In this document: one piece after another, positions 1 through 5,744 of the stretch
How the letters are laid out: each line of letters starts with the position of its first letter
How positions within the stretch are numbered: the stretch's first letter is position 1
DNA from: Halomonas chromatireducens
Lineage (GTDB): Bacteria > Pseudomonadota > Gammaproteobacteria > Pseudomonadales > Halomonadaceae
Direction of reading: 5' to 3'
DNA length: 7,424 bases
NCBI RefSeq assembly: GCF_001545155.1
Contig: NZ_CP014226.1
Coordinates: forward strand, 2,528,929 to 2,536,352
Position numbers and translations under genes: made by a program
Notes under the pieces: generated by a model
What the model saw: only the letters and a program-made list of their open reading frames with translations
Databases searched by the model: none
Told to the model about the DNA's origin: nothing

Positions 1-694
1 ACAGGCGTACAAGGCGGCGCAGCACTGGCATCAATGCCAGCGGGATCAAGGCGCCCAGGGCCGCTACCGCGAGGAGTTCCGGTATCAGTGACCAGCGCAG
101 GTTGCCGTAGAGCGCCATGCCTCCCTTGAGGCCGATCGACAGCATCAGCATCGGGCTCATGTCGACGCCGGGGCGGGTGCGGCAAAGGGTAAAGTTGGCG
201 GCCAAGGCGGTGGCGGCCAGTAGCGCGAAGCCGTTGCCGATCCACGAACCGGCACCGGCATCGTCGAGCACGATCAGTGAAGTCCCCAGCAGGCAGAGCC
301 AGATCGCCAGCCAGGTCCGCCGCGGGAGGTGCTCCTTGAGAAAGAGCCGCGACAGCAGCGCCGCAATCAAGGGCGCACCGGCCAGGATCATCAATACGTT
401 GCCGCCTTTGGTGTACTGATTGCCCAGCACGAAACCGAAGGTGGAGAAGCTGAACAGCACAGCAACCCCGATACCGGTCCAGCCGCAGCGCCGATACGCC
501 TCGACGAAGCCGCTTCCATGGCGCGCGGCGACGATGGCGATGAAGCCCAAGGCGGTCAGCAGGCCACGCCAGACCAGGATGTCTGCATCCGGCAAGCCGA
601 TCAGCTTGATCAGCAGCGCATCGGGGGAAATGATCAGCGCACCGCCACCGGTGAGCAACAGGCCCTGCTGGCGGTGCGATAGGGTGTGAATCAA
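1..694 (-). CDS. DMT (drug/metabolite transporter) superfamily, EamA-domain permease, 3' end outside window
   Basis: Inner-membrane transporter of the EamA/DMT type; the substrate cannot be told from sequence. About 231 codons are visible against a usual family length near 300, so roughly the last quarter lies beyond the left edge. The protein is almost wholly hydrophobic: segments around residues 11-29, 37-57, 73-91, 99-118, 127-143 and 152-170 look membrane-spanning, and a second EamA repeat begins near residue 151. The stretch NVLMILAGAPLIAALLSRLF followed by LKEHLPRRTW (about 99-128) is the typical end of the first EamA repeat, with its conserved helix, basic/acidic loop and next helix. 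No ATG or GTG start fits the beginning of the frame. A TTG at 692-694 has CCTC (GAGG on the coding strand) at 700-703, five bases away, and is my chosen start; the frame stays open upstream to a TAA but without a better initiator. The preceding gene on the strand is the slipin, 226 bases away, so it probably has its own promoter. Family call firm, start moderately sure. Confidence 0.85.
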   Translation of the reverse strand, partial: MIHTLSHRQQGLLLTGGGALIISPDALLIKLIGLPDADILVWRGLLTALGFIAIVAARHGSGFVEAYRRCGWTGIGVAVLFSFSTFGFVLGNQYTKGGNVLMILAGAPLIAALLSRLFLKEHLPRRTWLAIWLCLLGTSLIVLDDAGAGSWIGNGFALLAATALAANFTLCRTRPGVDMSPMLMLSIGLKGGMALYGNLRWSLIPELLAVAALGALIPLALMPVLRRLVRL

Positions 695-920
695 GGCGAC
701 CTCGCTGTCGGTGGATCGCCTGGGAGTCTGTCGGATTTGACCGATCGTCGCGAGTGATTTGGATTTCGAGACAAGTTTATCGATCTGATAAGGCGAATAG
801 CCCGCTATTTAACGCATTAGATCGAATGAAATTGGCCGAAAGACCGGATCTCGCAGCAGATCAATGTTAAGTCCGGCAGGCTCCACGCATGCCATGTTAG
901 GTGTGCCCATGGCAGTAAGG
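695..920 (-). promoter_or_regulatory. Non-coding region upstream of the DMT gene with two small palindromes
   Basis: No gene is seen here. The part from about 740 to 870 is clearly more AT-rich than the flanking genes, as expected of a promoter region. Two operator-like inverted repeats lie close together: TTATC-N5-GATAA at 777-791 and AATAGC-CC-GCTATT at 796-809, both 80-115 bases upstream of the TTG start. A further short inverted repeat, TGCCATG (890-896) with CATGGCA (908-914), lies just after the slipin stop and could form a weak hairpin, but no T-run follows. I could not pick a convincing -35/-10 pair. A regulator binding the two palindromes is inference. Confidence 0.35.
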
Positions 921-1724
921 TCAGGTGGTATCGCCGCCCTCCTGGTCGTCCCGGGCGGCCCGCGCCTGAGCGGCCGGTGACGCCTTCAGGTGCCGAAATG
1001 CCTCCATGATATCCATGGGCAAGGGGAACACGATGGTGGAGGCATTCTTGTTGCTCATGTCGCTCATGGTCTGCAGGTAACGCAGCTGCAGCGCCGCCGA
1101 GTTCTCGGCCATGACGTTGGCCGCCTCGACCAGCTTCCGGGAAGCCTGCAGCTCACCCTCGGCGTGGATGACCTTGGCGCGGCGCTCACGCTCAGCCTCG
1201 GCCTGACGGGCGATGGCGCGAATCATGCTCTCATCGAGATCGACATGCTTGATCTCGACGTTGGCCACCTTGATACCCCACTCCTCGGTCTGGGTATCTA
1301 TGATCTCCTGGATGTCGTCGTTGAGCTTGTCGCGCTCGGAGAGCATCTCGTCCAGGTCATGCTTGCCCAGCACCGAGCGCAGCGTGGTCTGGGCCAGTTG
1401 GCTGGTGGCGATGGTGAAATTCTCGACCTGAATGATCGCCTTCTCCGGATCGACCACCCGGAAATAGAGTACCGCGTTGACCTTGACGGTGACGTTGTCC
1501 TGGGAAATGACGTCCTGCTCCGGCACGTCCATGGTAATCACGCGCAGGTCCACCACGGTCATCTGCTGGATTCCGGGAATTACGATGATCAACCCCGGAC
1601 CCTTGACCGCCTGGAAGCGGCCCAGGAAGAACACGACGCCCCGCTTGTACTCGGGCAGGATGCGGATCGATGCGGCGATCAGCATGAGAACCAGTACCAC
1701 TGGCACGAGATAGGAAATCAGCAT
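921..1724 (-). CDS. Slipin / stomatin-like SPFH-domain membrane protein
   Basis: Stomatin-family (slipin, PH1511-like) scaffold protein that anchors in the inner membrane, oligomerises and is thought to organise membrane microdomains. An N-terminal hydrophobic anchor spans about residues 2-20. The SPFH/band-7 domain follows (about 24-175) with typical pieces [24 protein letters not shown] and [21 protein letters not shown] long charged helix, [20 protein letters not shown] at about 176-195, gives the coiled coil. A conserved hydrophobic tail [14 protein letters not shown] sits at about 227-240, the segment that archaeal NfeD protease cleaves in PH1511. A GTG at 1743-1745 would add seven residues, but the ATG at 1722-1724 has a strong AAGGAG at 1732-1737 seven bases away, so I take the ATG (267 residues). 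It lies 69 bases downstream of nfeD on the same strand, almost certainly co-transcribed. It is a slipin rather than the QmcA/YbbK type, judged by its NfeD partner and short length. Confidence 0.95.
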   Translation of the reverse strand: MLISYLVPVVLVLMLIAASIRILPEYKRGVVFFLGRFQAVKGPGLIIVIPGIQQMTVVDLRVITMDVPEQDVISQDNVTVKVNAVLYFRVVDPEKAIIQVENFTIATSQLAQTTLRSVLGKHDLDEMLSERDKLNDDIQEIIDTQTEEWGIKVANVEIKHVDLDESMIRAIARQAEAERERRAKVIHAEGELQASRKLVEAANVMAENSAALQLRYLQTMSDMSNKNASTIVFPLPMDIMEAFRHLKASPAAQARAARDDQEGGDTT

Positions 1725-1731
1725 GGTCCAT

Positions 1732-1737
1732 CTCCTT
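1732..1737 (-). promoter_or_regulatory. Ribosome binding site deciding the slipin start
   Basis: AAGGAG on the coding strand, seven bases before the ATG at 1722-1724. It overlaps the beginning of the longer GTG-initiated frame and therefore argues for the shorter protein. Confidence 0.75.
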
Positions 1738-1793
1738 GGTGTCACTAAGGCTGTGTTGTATCGGTATGTTCAGCAGTCAAGTATCGCAACAGT

Positions 1794-3302
1794 TCAGGTA
1801 TCGACAGGCTCCACGACCAGAGTCAACCCCTCGACCGCAACGACCCTGACGACCTGGTCCTTGTGCAGCGGGCTGGCACTCCGGGCGTTCCAGCGCTCCC
1901 CCATCACACGAACATGGCCACGGCCTTCGAAGCGCTCGAGTGCTCGCCCCTGGCTGCCGAGCAGTTGTTCATGACCGGTCCTGGCCGGTCGTCGGCGCAG
2001 CCCCATGAAGCGCGTCAGTGTCCAAAGCATGAAGACGGCTGCCACCAGCGCGATGCCGCCGATCAACGGCAGCGAGATTCTCAGGTTGTCTGCATCCATC
2101 AGCATCACCGATCCGATCACAAAGGCGACGATGCCGCCCATTCCCAGAATGCCGAAGCTGGGCATCAAAGCCTCGCCCACGATCAGCGCCAGCCCTACCA
2201 GTATCAATGCCAGCCCCGCATAGTTGATCGGCAGCAGCTGAAAAGCGAAGAGAGCCAGCAGTAGCGAAATGATGCCGATGGTGCCAGGCACCAGGCTGCC
2301 GGGATTGGACAGCTCGAAGATCAGCCCGTAGAAGCCGATGATCATCAGGAAGTAGGCCACGTTGGGGTTGGTGATCACCTGCAGCAGCTGGGTGCGCCAG
2401 TCGGGGTCGAAGCGTTCGATGGTCAGCTCGGCCGTATCCAGTGTCCGCTCGCCGTAGTCCATCACCACCTCGCGACCATCGATCTGGGCCAGCAGATCCT
2501 CGATATCGACGGCCACCACGTCGATCACGTTCTTCTCCAATGCCTCGCGGGAGGTCAGGTTGACCGCTTCGCGCACCGCCTCCTCGGCCCAGTCGGCGTT
2601 GCGACCGTGGCGTTCGGCCAGCCCGCGAATATAGTAGACGGCATCCTCGAGTACCTTGCGCTCCATGGCGGTTTCGCCACGGCGGCGCGTATCGGCGTAT
2701 TCCTCCTCTTCGGGAGCGGCCTCGTCTCCATTCGACTCACCGTTGGCACCCGCTTCCTCGTCGGCGCTGCCGTTACCGTTGCCATTGGCCTCGCCGCCGG
2801 CCTCGTTGTCTTCCTCCCCAGCCCCGCTGCGGTCATTTTCGTCGTCCGGCTCATCCAGGCCGGGGAAGCCGCCACCCATCTGCACCGGCGTCGCCGAGCC
2901 GAGGTGGGTGGCGGGAGCCATGGCGGCAACGTGGCTGGCATACAGCAGGTAGGTGCCGGCGCTGGCGGCCCGGGAGCCACTGGGCGAGACATAGATAGCC
3001 ACCGGTACCGGCGAAGAAAGCATGTTGCGGATCATGCTGCGCATGGAGGCATCCAGCCCACCCGGCGTGTCCATCTGCACGATCACCAGCTCAGCATCAC
3101 GCTCGGCAGCAAGCGACAGGCCTCGCTGGAAATAGTCGCCGGTAGCCGGGCCGATGGCACCGTCGATGGTCATGACCAGGGCAACCCGCTCGCTCTCCTG
3201 TGCCTGCGTCTGCCAAGCCAGCAGCCCACCGCCGAGAACCAGGCACAGCAGGCTGGTCAGCAGGAGAAAGCGATGAACGAAGGCAACCCGACGTGTCCGC
3301 AT
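1794..3302 (-). CDS. nfeD: NfeD long form: membrane-bound ClpP-class serine protease with C-terminal OB domain
   Basis: Membrane-anchored Ser-Lys protease that partners with slipin/stomatin in membrane quality control. Using the ATG at 3302 (502 residues), a signal peptide (RTRR, hydrophobic run about 12-30, likely cut after A34 in QTQA-QES) precedes a periplasmic ClpP-like domain. GSRAASAGTYLLYASH holds the catalytic Ser114. ERKVLEDAVYYIRGLAERHG aligns with the Lys region of archaeal PH1510, giving Lys216 as the second catalytic residue. Between them, about 146-209, lies a very acidic Glu/Asp/Gly/Asn-rich insert. Five membrane segments follow (about 315-331, 338-357, 361-379, 384-401, 411-429), then the cytosolic NfeD OB-fold domain (about 440-500) ending near RVVAVEGLTLVVEPVDT. 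The frame could begin three codons earlier at 3311, but AAGGG (3312-3316) abuts that ATG, while it is nine bases from the ATG at 3302. nfeD is first in a two-gene unit with slipin. The catalytic machinery appears intact. Confidence 0.95.
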   Translation of the reverse strand: MRTRRVAFVHRFLLLTSLLCLVLGGGLLAWQTQAQESERVALVMTIDGAIGPATGDYFQRGLSLAAERDAELVIVQMDTPGGLDASMRSMIRNMLSSPVPVAIYVSPSGSRAASAGTYLLYASHVAAMAPATHLGSATPVQMGGGFPGLDEPDDENDRSGAGEEDNEAGGEANGNGNGSADEEAGANGESNGDEAAPEEEEYADTRRRGETAMERKVLEDAVYYIRGLAERHGRNADWAEEAVREAVNLTSREALEKNVIDVVAVDIEDLLAQIDGREVVMDYGERTLDTAELTIERFDPDWRTQLLQVITNPNVAYFLMIIGFYGLIFELSNPGSLVPGTIGIISLLLALFAFQLLPINYAGLALILVGLALIVGEALMPSFGILGMGGIVAFVIGSVMLMDADNLRISLPLIGGIALVAAVFMLWTLTRFMGLRRRPARTGHEQLLGSQGRALERFEGRGHVRVMGERWNARSASPLHKDQVVRVVAVEGLTLVVEPVDT

Positions 3303-3311
3303 GATGACCAT

Positions 3312-3506
3312 CCCTTGCGTGGCGTCCTTGCGTAGCGAAAGCTGGCTCCCCCCAGGAAGCAGGTATTTTCTACTTCAGGTACTTCTGAATTCAGATTAGC
3401 AGTGCAGAGACGTTAACGCAGGGTCGAGCATTATCTCTACCGGTACGCAATGGCCCGATGCCGCTGAACGGCATCGGGCGAGCGTGGCACTTATCGCTGC
3501 GAAGCG
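3312..3506 (-). promoter_or_regulatory. Intergenic region between cytochrome and nfeD
   Basis: It probably contains the end of the cytochrome transcript and the nfeD promoter. The stretch 3360-3435 is relatively AT-rich. A 12-base perfect palindrome, TCTGAATTCAGA, occupies 3384-3395 about 85 bases before the nfeD start and could be an operator. GATAAT occurs on the minus strand near 3430-3435 as a -10-like element, but no -35 with proper spacing was found. No open frame with a ribosome site was seen. Confidence 0.35.
3453..3479 (-). terminator. Perfect hairpin after the cytochrome gene, likely transcription terminator
   Basis: An 11-base stem, GCCCGATGCCG (3453-3463) with CGGCATCGGGC (3469-3479), encloses a five-base loop. 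It lies 27 bases beyond the cytochrome stop codon. The stem is GC-rich and perfect, but no T-run follows on either strand, so it may act as an imperfect terminator or as an RNA-stabilising 3' end. Confidence 0.5.
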
Positions 3507-4241
3507 TCAGAGATTATGGGGTTCGCCGGCATAGCGCCGCTGCACTTCGACAACGTAGGCCGAGAGTGCCGCCAGCTCCTCGCTGTCCCACCCCAGTGCC
3601 TCGGCGGCCATGGGGCTGACCATGCACATCTGGACCATTTCGTCGGCATGCACCATTTCCATGCCAAAGAGATTCTCTCCCATTGCCACCCGATGCGGAT
3701 AGGGTTGCTCGAAGGTCTCCAGGTAGCCTGTATCTCCCGCATGACAGGAGGCGCACGATAGGCCTGTCGTACTCAAGCTGGGATCGTTGAACAGCTCTTC
3801 GCCCAGTGCCAGCAGCGCCGGGTCGTTTTCACCCTCCTCGCTATATCCCGGGGTATAAGCCTCGGGGCGCTCTACCGCCGAGCGATCGCCAGCCTCTGCC
3901 TCTGCTTCTGCTTCCGCTTCTGCTTCCGCTTCTGCTTCACCCTCGGCTTCTGCCTCTGCCTCACCTTCCGCTTCTGCTTCACCCTCGGCTTCTGCTTCTC
4001 CTTCACCCTCGGCTTCTGCCTCTGCCTCACCTTCCGCTTCTGCTTCGCCTTGGGCATGGTTGCTGGCCAGCAGCATCGTCTCTTCGGAAACAGGCCCGTA
4101 GCCTGAGTCGGTCGATGCATTGATCGTCGTGGCGTGCAGCGCGGCACCGCCAGCCATCAGCGCCAGTACCGGGGCCGTATAGGCGAGCTGTTGACTGAGA
4201 CGCCCTAGCAGCCTGCGGCGCTTGTCGTCATGCTGTGACAT
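3507..4241 (-). CDS. Secreted monoheme c-type cytochrome with Glu/Ala/Gly repeat linker, SoxA-like C-terminal half
   Basis: Periplasmic electron carrier or heme enzyme; specific role unknown. From the ATG at 4241 it has 244 residues. The N-terminus KRRRLLGRLSQQLAYTAPVL with the following ALMAGGAALHA looks like an export signal. Residues 65-117 are an almost pure GEAEAE-type repeat. The heme domain covers about 140-244. LALGEELFNDPSLSTTGLSC resembles the entry to the heme site in di-heme peroxidase and SoxA-type cytochromes, and CASCH (C163, C166, H167) is the only heme attachment motif. Further on, ADEMVQMCMVSPM and then WDSEELAALSAYVVEVQ resemble the SoxA/TsdA pattern around the distal ligand; C206 sits where SoxA has its ligand Cys, while M202, M205, M207 and M211 are ordinary alternatives. 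The frame is open to an ATG at 4322, but GGAGG (4250-4254), eight bases from the ATG at 4241, decides the start. It is divergent from the YnjB-type gene. Cytochrome certain, SoxA kinship tentative. Confidence 0.88.
   Translation of the reverse strand: MSQHDDKRRRLLGRLSQQLAYTAPVLALMAGGAALHATTINASTDSGYGPVSEETMLLASNHAQGEAEAEGEAEAEAEGEGEAEAEGEAEAEGEAEAEAEGEAEAEAEAEAEAEAEAGDRSAVERPEAYTPGYSEEGENDPALLALGEELFNDPSLSTTGLSCASCHAGDTGYLETFEQPYPHRVAMGENLFGMEMVHADEMVQMCMVSPMAAEALGWDSEELAALSAYVVEVQRRYAGEPHNL
3891..4049. repeat. In-frame low-complexity tract encoding (GEAEAE)-type linker
   Basis: About 159 bases made of GAAGCA/GAGGCA/GAAGCG hexamers (coding strand) broken by GGC or GGT codons. It encodes 53 residues in blocks of 6, 8, 8, 6, 8 and 17, each opened by Gly. 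All units are multiples of three bases, so gain or loss by slippage would keep the frame. Confidence 0.9.
3935..4046. repeat. 46-base exact direct repeat inside the EA tract
   Basis: Positions 3935-3980 and 4001-4046 are identical by eye over 46 bases, offset by 66 bases (22 codons). The match ends at 3934/4000 (g versus c) on the left and at 3981/4047 (a versus g) on the right. This points to a segmental duplication in the tract, not only hexamer expansion. Confidence 0.8.
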
Positions 4242-4249
4242 GGTCTCTA

Positions 4250-4254
4250 CCTCC
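4250..4254 (-). promoter_or_regulatory. Ribosome binding site deciding the cytochrome start
   Basis: GGAGG on the coding strand, eight bases before the ATG at 4239-4241. It overlaps an earlier in-frame ATG (4254-4256), making that one an unlikely initiator. Confidence 0.75.
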
Positions 4255-4345
4255 ATGATGAAATTCCGATCAAGCCGTTGGTTGTTGTTTGCTTTGTCTG
4301 GACCCAAAGGGCCATGACACACCGCCGCTTGCCAGCGGTATCCTT

Positions 4346-4373
4346 TGGTAGGAGCCGAGGGCGATTACTTACA
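4346..4373 (-). promoter_or_regulatory. Possible ECF-type promoter for the cytochrome
   Basis: Read on the minus strand, TGTAAG (4373-4368) is followed after 16 bases by CTACCA (4351-4346). This architecture resembles promoters of some extracytoplasmic-function sigma factors, whose -35 box often begins TGTAA. Transcription would start about 100 bases before the ATG. The match is by pattern only, and the same bases overlap the best plus-strand guess, so it is tentative. Confidence 0.22.
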
Positions 4374-4480
4374 GACGCGCGGCAAGAATGCGTAAGAAGG
4401 TAAAGCAGAAGGGAAAAATCAGGCCAATGCTGTAAGGAATCCAGGCTTCCTTCGACCATCCACTGACCGAACACCGCACC

Positions 4481-4485
4481 AGGAA
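4481..4485 (+). promoter_or_regulatory. Ribosome binding site of the ynjB-like gene
   Basis: AGGAA, seven bases before the ATG at 4493-4495. It supports this start, which also gives a proper signal peptide. Confidence 0.65.
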
Positions 4486-4492
4486 CCTGCCA

Positions 4493-5707
4493 ATGCTGAA
4501 CCGTATGCTCGCTGTCACTACGCCACTTGCCCTGCTTATCGCCGCCCCACTGCATGCCGACCCCGATCCCGGCGACTGGGAATCCGTACTCGATGAGGCA
4601 CATGGGCAAACCGTCTACTGGAATGCCTGGGCCGGTGACACGCGCACCAATCGCTACCTGGAGTGGGTCGACGGGAGGATGCAGGAGATCCATGGAGTGG
4701 AGGTGGTGCATGTGAAGCTCGACGACACCAGCACGGCGGTGTCGCGGGTACTGGCCGAGAAACAGGGTGGCAATCTCGAAGATGGCAGCATCGACCTGGT
4801 CTGGATCAACGGCGAAAACTTCGCCGCCATGCGGGCCAACGACCTTCTGTTCGGTCCATTTGCAGATTCCCTGCCCCACTTCCCCCTAACCTTTCCCGAA
4901 CACAACCCTGAAGTGGTAACGGATTTCACGCTGCCCACCGAGGGCTTCGAAGCACCCTGGGGCAAGGCTCAGATCACCTTTTACTATGACAGTGCCGATA
5001 TCGAGGGAGCCCCTCCCGGAAGCATCGAGGCGGTGCTGGACTGGGCAGAAGCCAATCCAGGGCGTTTCACCTACCCCAGGATTCCCGATTTCATCGGTAG
5101 CACCTTTCTCAAGCAGGCCTTGATCAAGCTGAGTGAGGATACCGACGCGCTCTACGCGCCCGTGTCGGAAAGTGACTTTGAGGCGGTCACCGCACCGCTG
5201 TGGGACTACCTGGATACGCTGCACCCCCATCTTTGGCGAAGCGGAAGGCAGTTTCCTGCCAGCGGCCCCGACATGCAGAGGCTGGTGGGCGACGGAGAAC
5301 TCTCGCTGGCCTTCACCTTCAACCCGACGGCACCCGCCGCAGCAGTAGCTGACTTCGAACTTCCGACGTCGATTCGCAGCTATGTGCTCGATGAAGGCAC
5401 CCTTGGCAACGTACATTTCGTTGCCATCCCGTTCAACTCCCCCAACAAGGCAGGCGCCATGGTCCTGGCCAATTTTCTGCTCTCACCCGAGGCACAGGCT
5501 CACAAGCATGATCTAACCGTGTGGGGTGATCCAACCGTCCTCGACCTGACCCGCGTCGACGATGAGATTCTCGCCCTGTTCCCCCAGGTGGAGGAAAACC
5601 CGGCCTTGCTGCCCCCCGAAGCGCTGGAAACCATGCTGCCTGAACCCCACCCCAGTTGGATGACTGCCCTTCAGGAGGCATGGCAAGCACGCTATGTGGG
5701 CAACTGA
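4493..5707 (+). CDS. ynjB: YnjB-type ABC transporter periplasmic substrate-binding protein
   Basis: Periplasmic binding component of an ABC importer of the YnjBCD type; the substrate is not established. The protein has 404 residues, slightly longer than E. coli YnjB (about 388). A clear signal peptide ends at PLHA-DPDPGDWE (cut after A22). Segments recalled from E. coli YnjB recur along the whole length: GQTVYWNAWAGDTRTNRYLE (38-57), DLVWINGENF (101-110), LPTEGFEAPWGKAQITF (147-163), NPGRFTYPRIPDFIGSTFLK (188-207), LWDYLDTLHPHLWR (236-249), LAFTFNPTA (272-280), GNVHFVAIP (305-313), VLANFLLSPEAQ (324-335) and VWGDPTVLD (343-351). Many conserved Trp, Asn and Asp residues are as expected of a type-2 periplasmic binding fold. 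It starts the operon and is followed 33 bases later by the matching permease; the cytochrome is divergent upstream. Homology is firm; older annotations as a thiamine-like or iron-like transporter would be guesses. Confidence 0.95.
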   Translation: MLNRMLAVTTPLALLIAAPLHADPDPGDWESVLDEAHGQTVYWNAWAGDTRTNRYLEWVDGRMQEIHGVEVVHVKLDDTSTAVSRVLAEKQGGNLEDGSIDLVWINGENFAAMRANDLLFGPFADSLPHFPLTFPEHNPEVVTDFTLPTEGFEAPWGKAQITFYYDSADIEGAPPGSIEAVLDWAEANPGRFTYPRIPDFIGSTFLKQALIKLSEDTDALYAPVSESDFEAVTAPLWDYLDTLHPHLWRSGRQFPASGPDMQRLVGDGELSLAFTFNPTAPAAAVADFELPTSIRSYVLDEGTLGNVHFVAIPFNSPNKAGAMVLANFLLSPEAQAHKHDLTVWGDPTVLDLTRVDDEILALFPQVEENPALLPPEALETMLPEPHPSWMTALQEAWQARYVGN

Positions 5708-5711
5708 TGCC

Positions 5712-5744
5712 ATGAAGCCTTTTTCCGGTACTGACATCCCGTGA
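5712..5744 (+). other. Ten-codon open frame overlapping the ynjC-like start (possible coupling leader)
   Basis: ATG at 5712 opens MKPFSGTDIP and stops at TGA 5742-5744. That stop overlaps the GTG start of the permease (5741-5743) as GTGA. It fills the gap after the ynjB stop almost exactly. It could serve translational coupling or be the original permease N-terminus separated by a one-base shift. No clear Shine-Dalgarno sequence precedes it, so it may also be chance. Confidence 0.3.

Larger units (their letters stand above)
4242..4492. promoter_or_regulatory. Divergent control region between the cytochrome and the ynjB-like gene
   Basis: This 251-base stretch must hold outward promoters for both genes. 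It has an A/G-rich patch at about 4383-4420 on the plus strand and a small inverted repeat, ACCGC (4321-4325) with GCGGT (4335-4339). No strong sigma-70 pair is evident in either direction; TTTGGT (4344-4349) and TACTTA (4366-4371), 16 bases apart, is the best plus-strand guess. No convincing gene is found inside. Confidence 0.5.

Noticed and set aside
117..689. Three plus-strand frames at the left end
   Set aside because: They are shadows of the minus-strand DMT transporter, which has clear EamA-type helices and no stop before the window edge.
990..1748. 252-residue plus-strand open frame opposite the slipin gene
   Set aside because: It is rich in His, Asp and Gly without recognisable domains and lies exactly antisense to a convincing SPFH gene; it reflects codon bias in GC-rich DNA.
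3303..3311. Earlier ATG for NfeD
   Set aside because: The AAGGG directly abuts this ATG, leaving no spacing; the ATG at 3302 is properly spaced. The difference is only three residues.
3891..4049. Repeat tract considered as a CRISPR array or non-coding minisatellite
   Set aside because: It has no spacer/repeat alternation, units are multiples of three, and it is in frame with a signal sequence and heme domain.
3806..4123. Plus-strand frame with a Leu/Pro-rich repeat that looks like membrane segments
   Set aside because: It is the reverse strand of the Glu/Ala repeat in the cytochrome; the Leu runs come from the complement of GAAGC-type codons, and it has no ribosome site.
3872..4147. Lys/Arg/Gln-rich frame on the minus strand over the repeat
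   Set aside because: It is an out-of-frame reading of the cytochrome repeat. The frame carrying the CXXCH and export signal is clearly the real one.
4242..4322. Longer N-terminus for the cytochrome from ATG 4322
   Set aside because: It would place 27 polar residues before the export signal and has no ribosome site, while the ATG at 4241 has GGAGG.
4247..4879. 210-residue minus-strand frame overlapping the start of the ynjB-like gene
   Set aside because: It runs antisense through the signal peptide and conserved parts of YnjB, shows no domain and lacks a good start.
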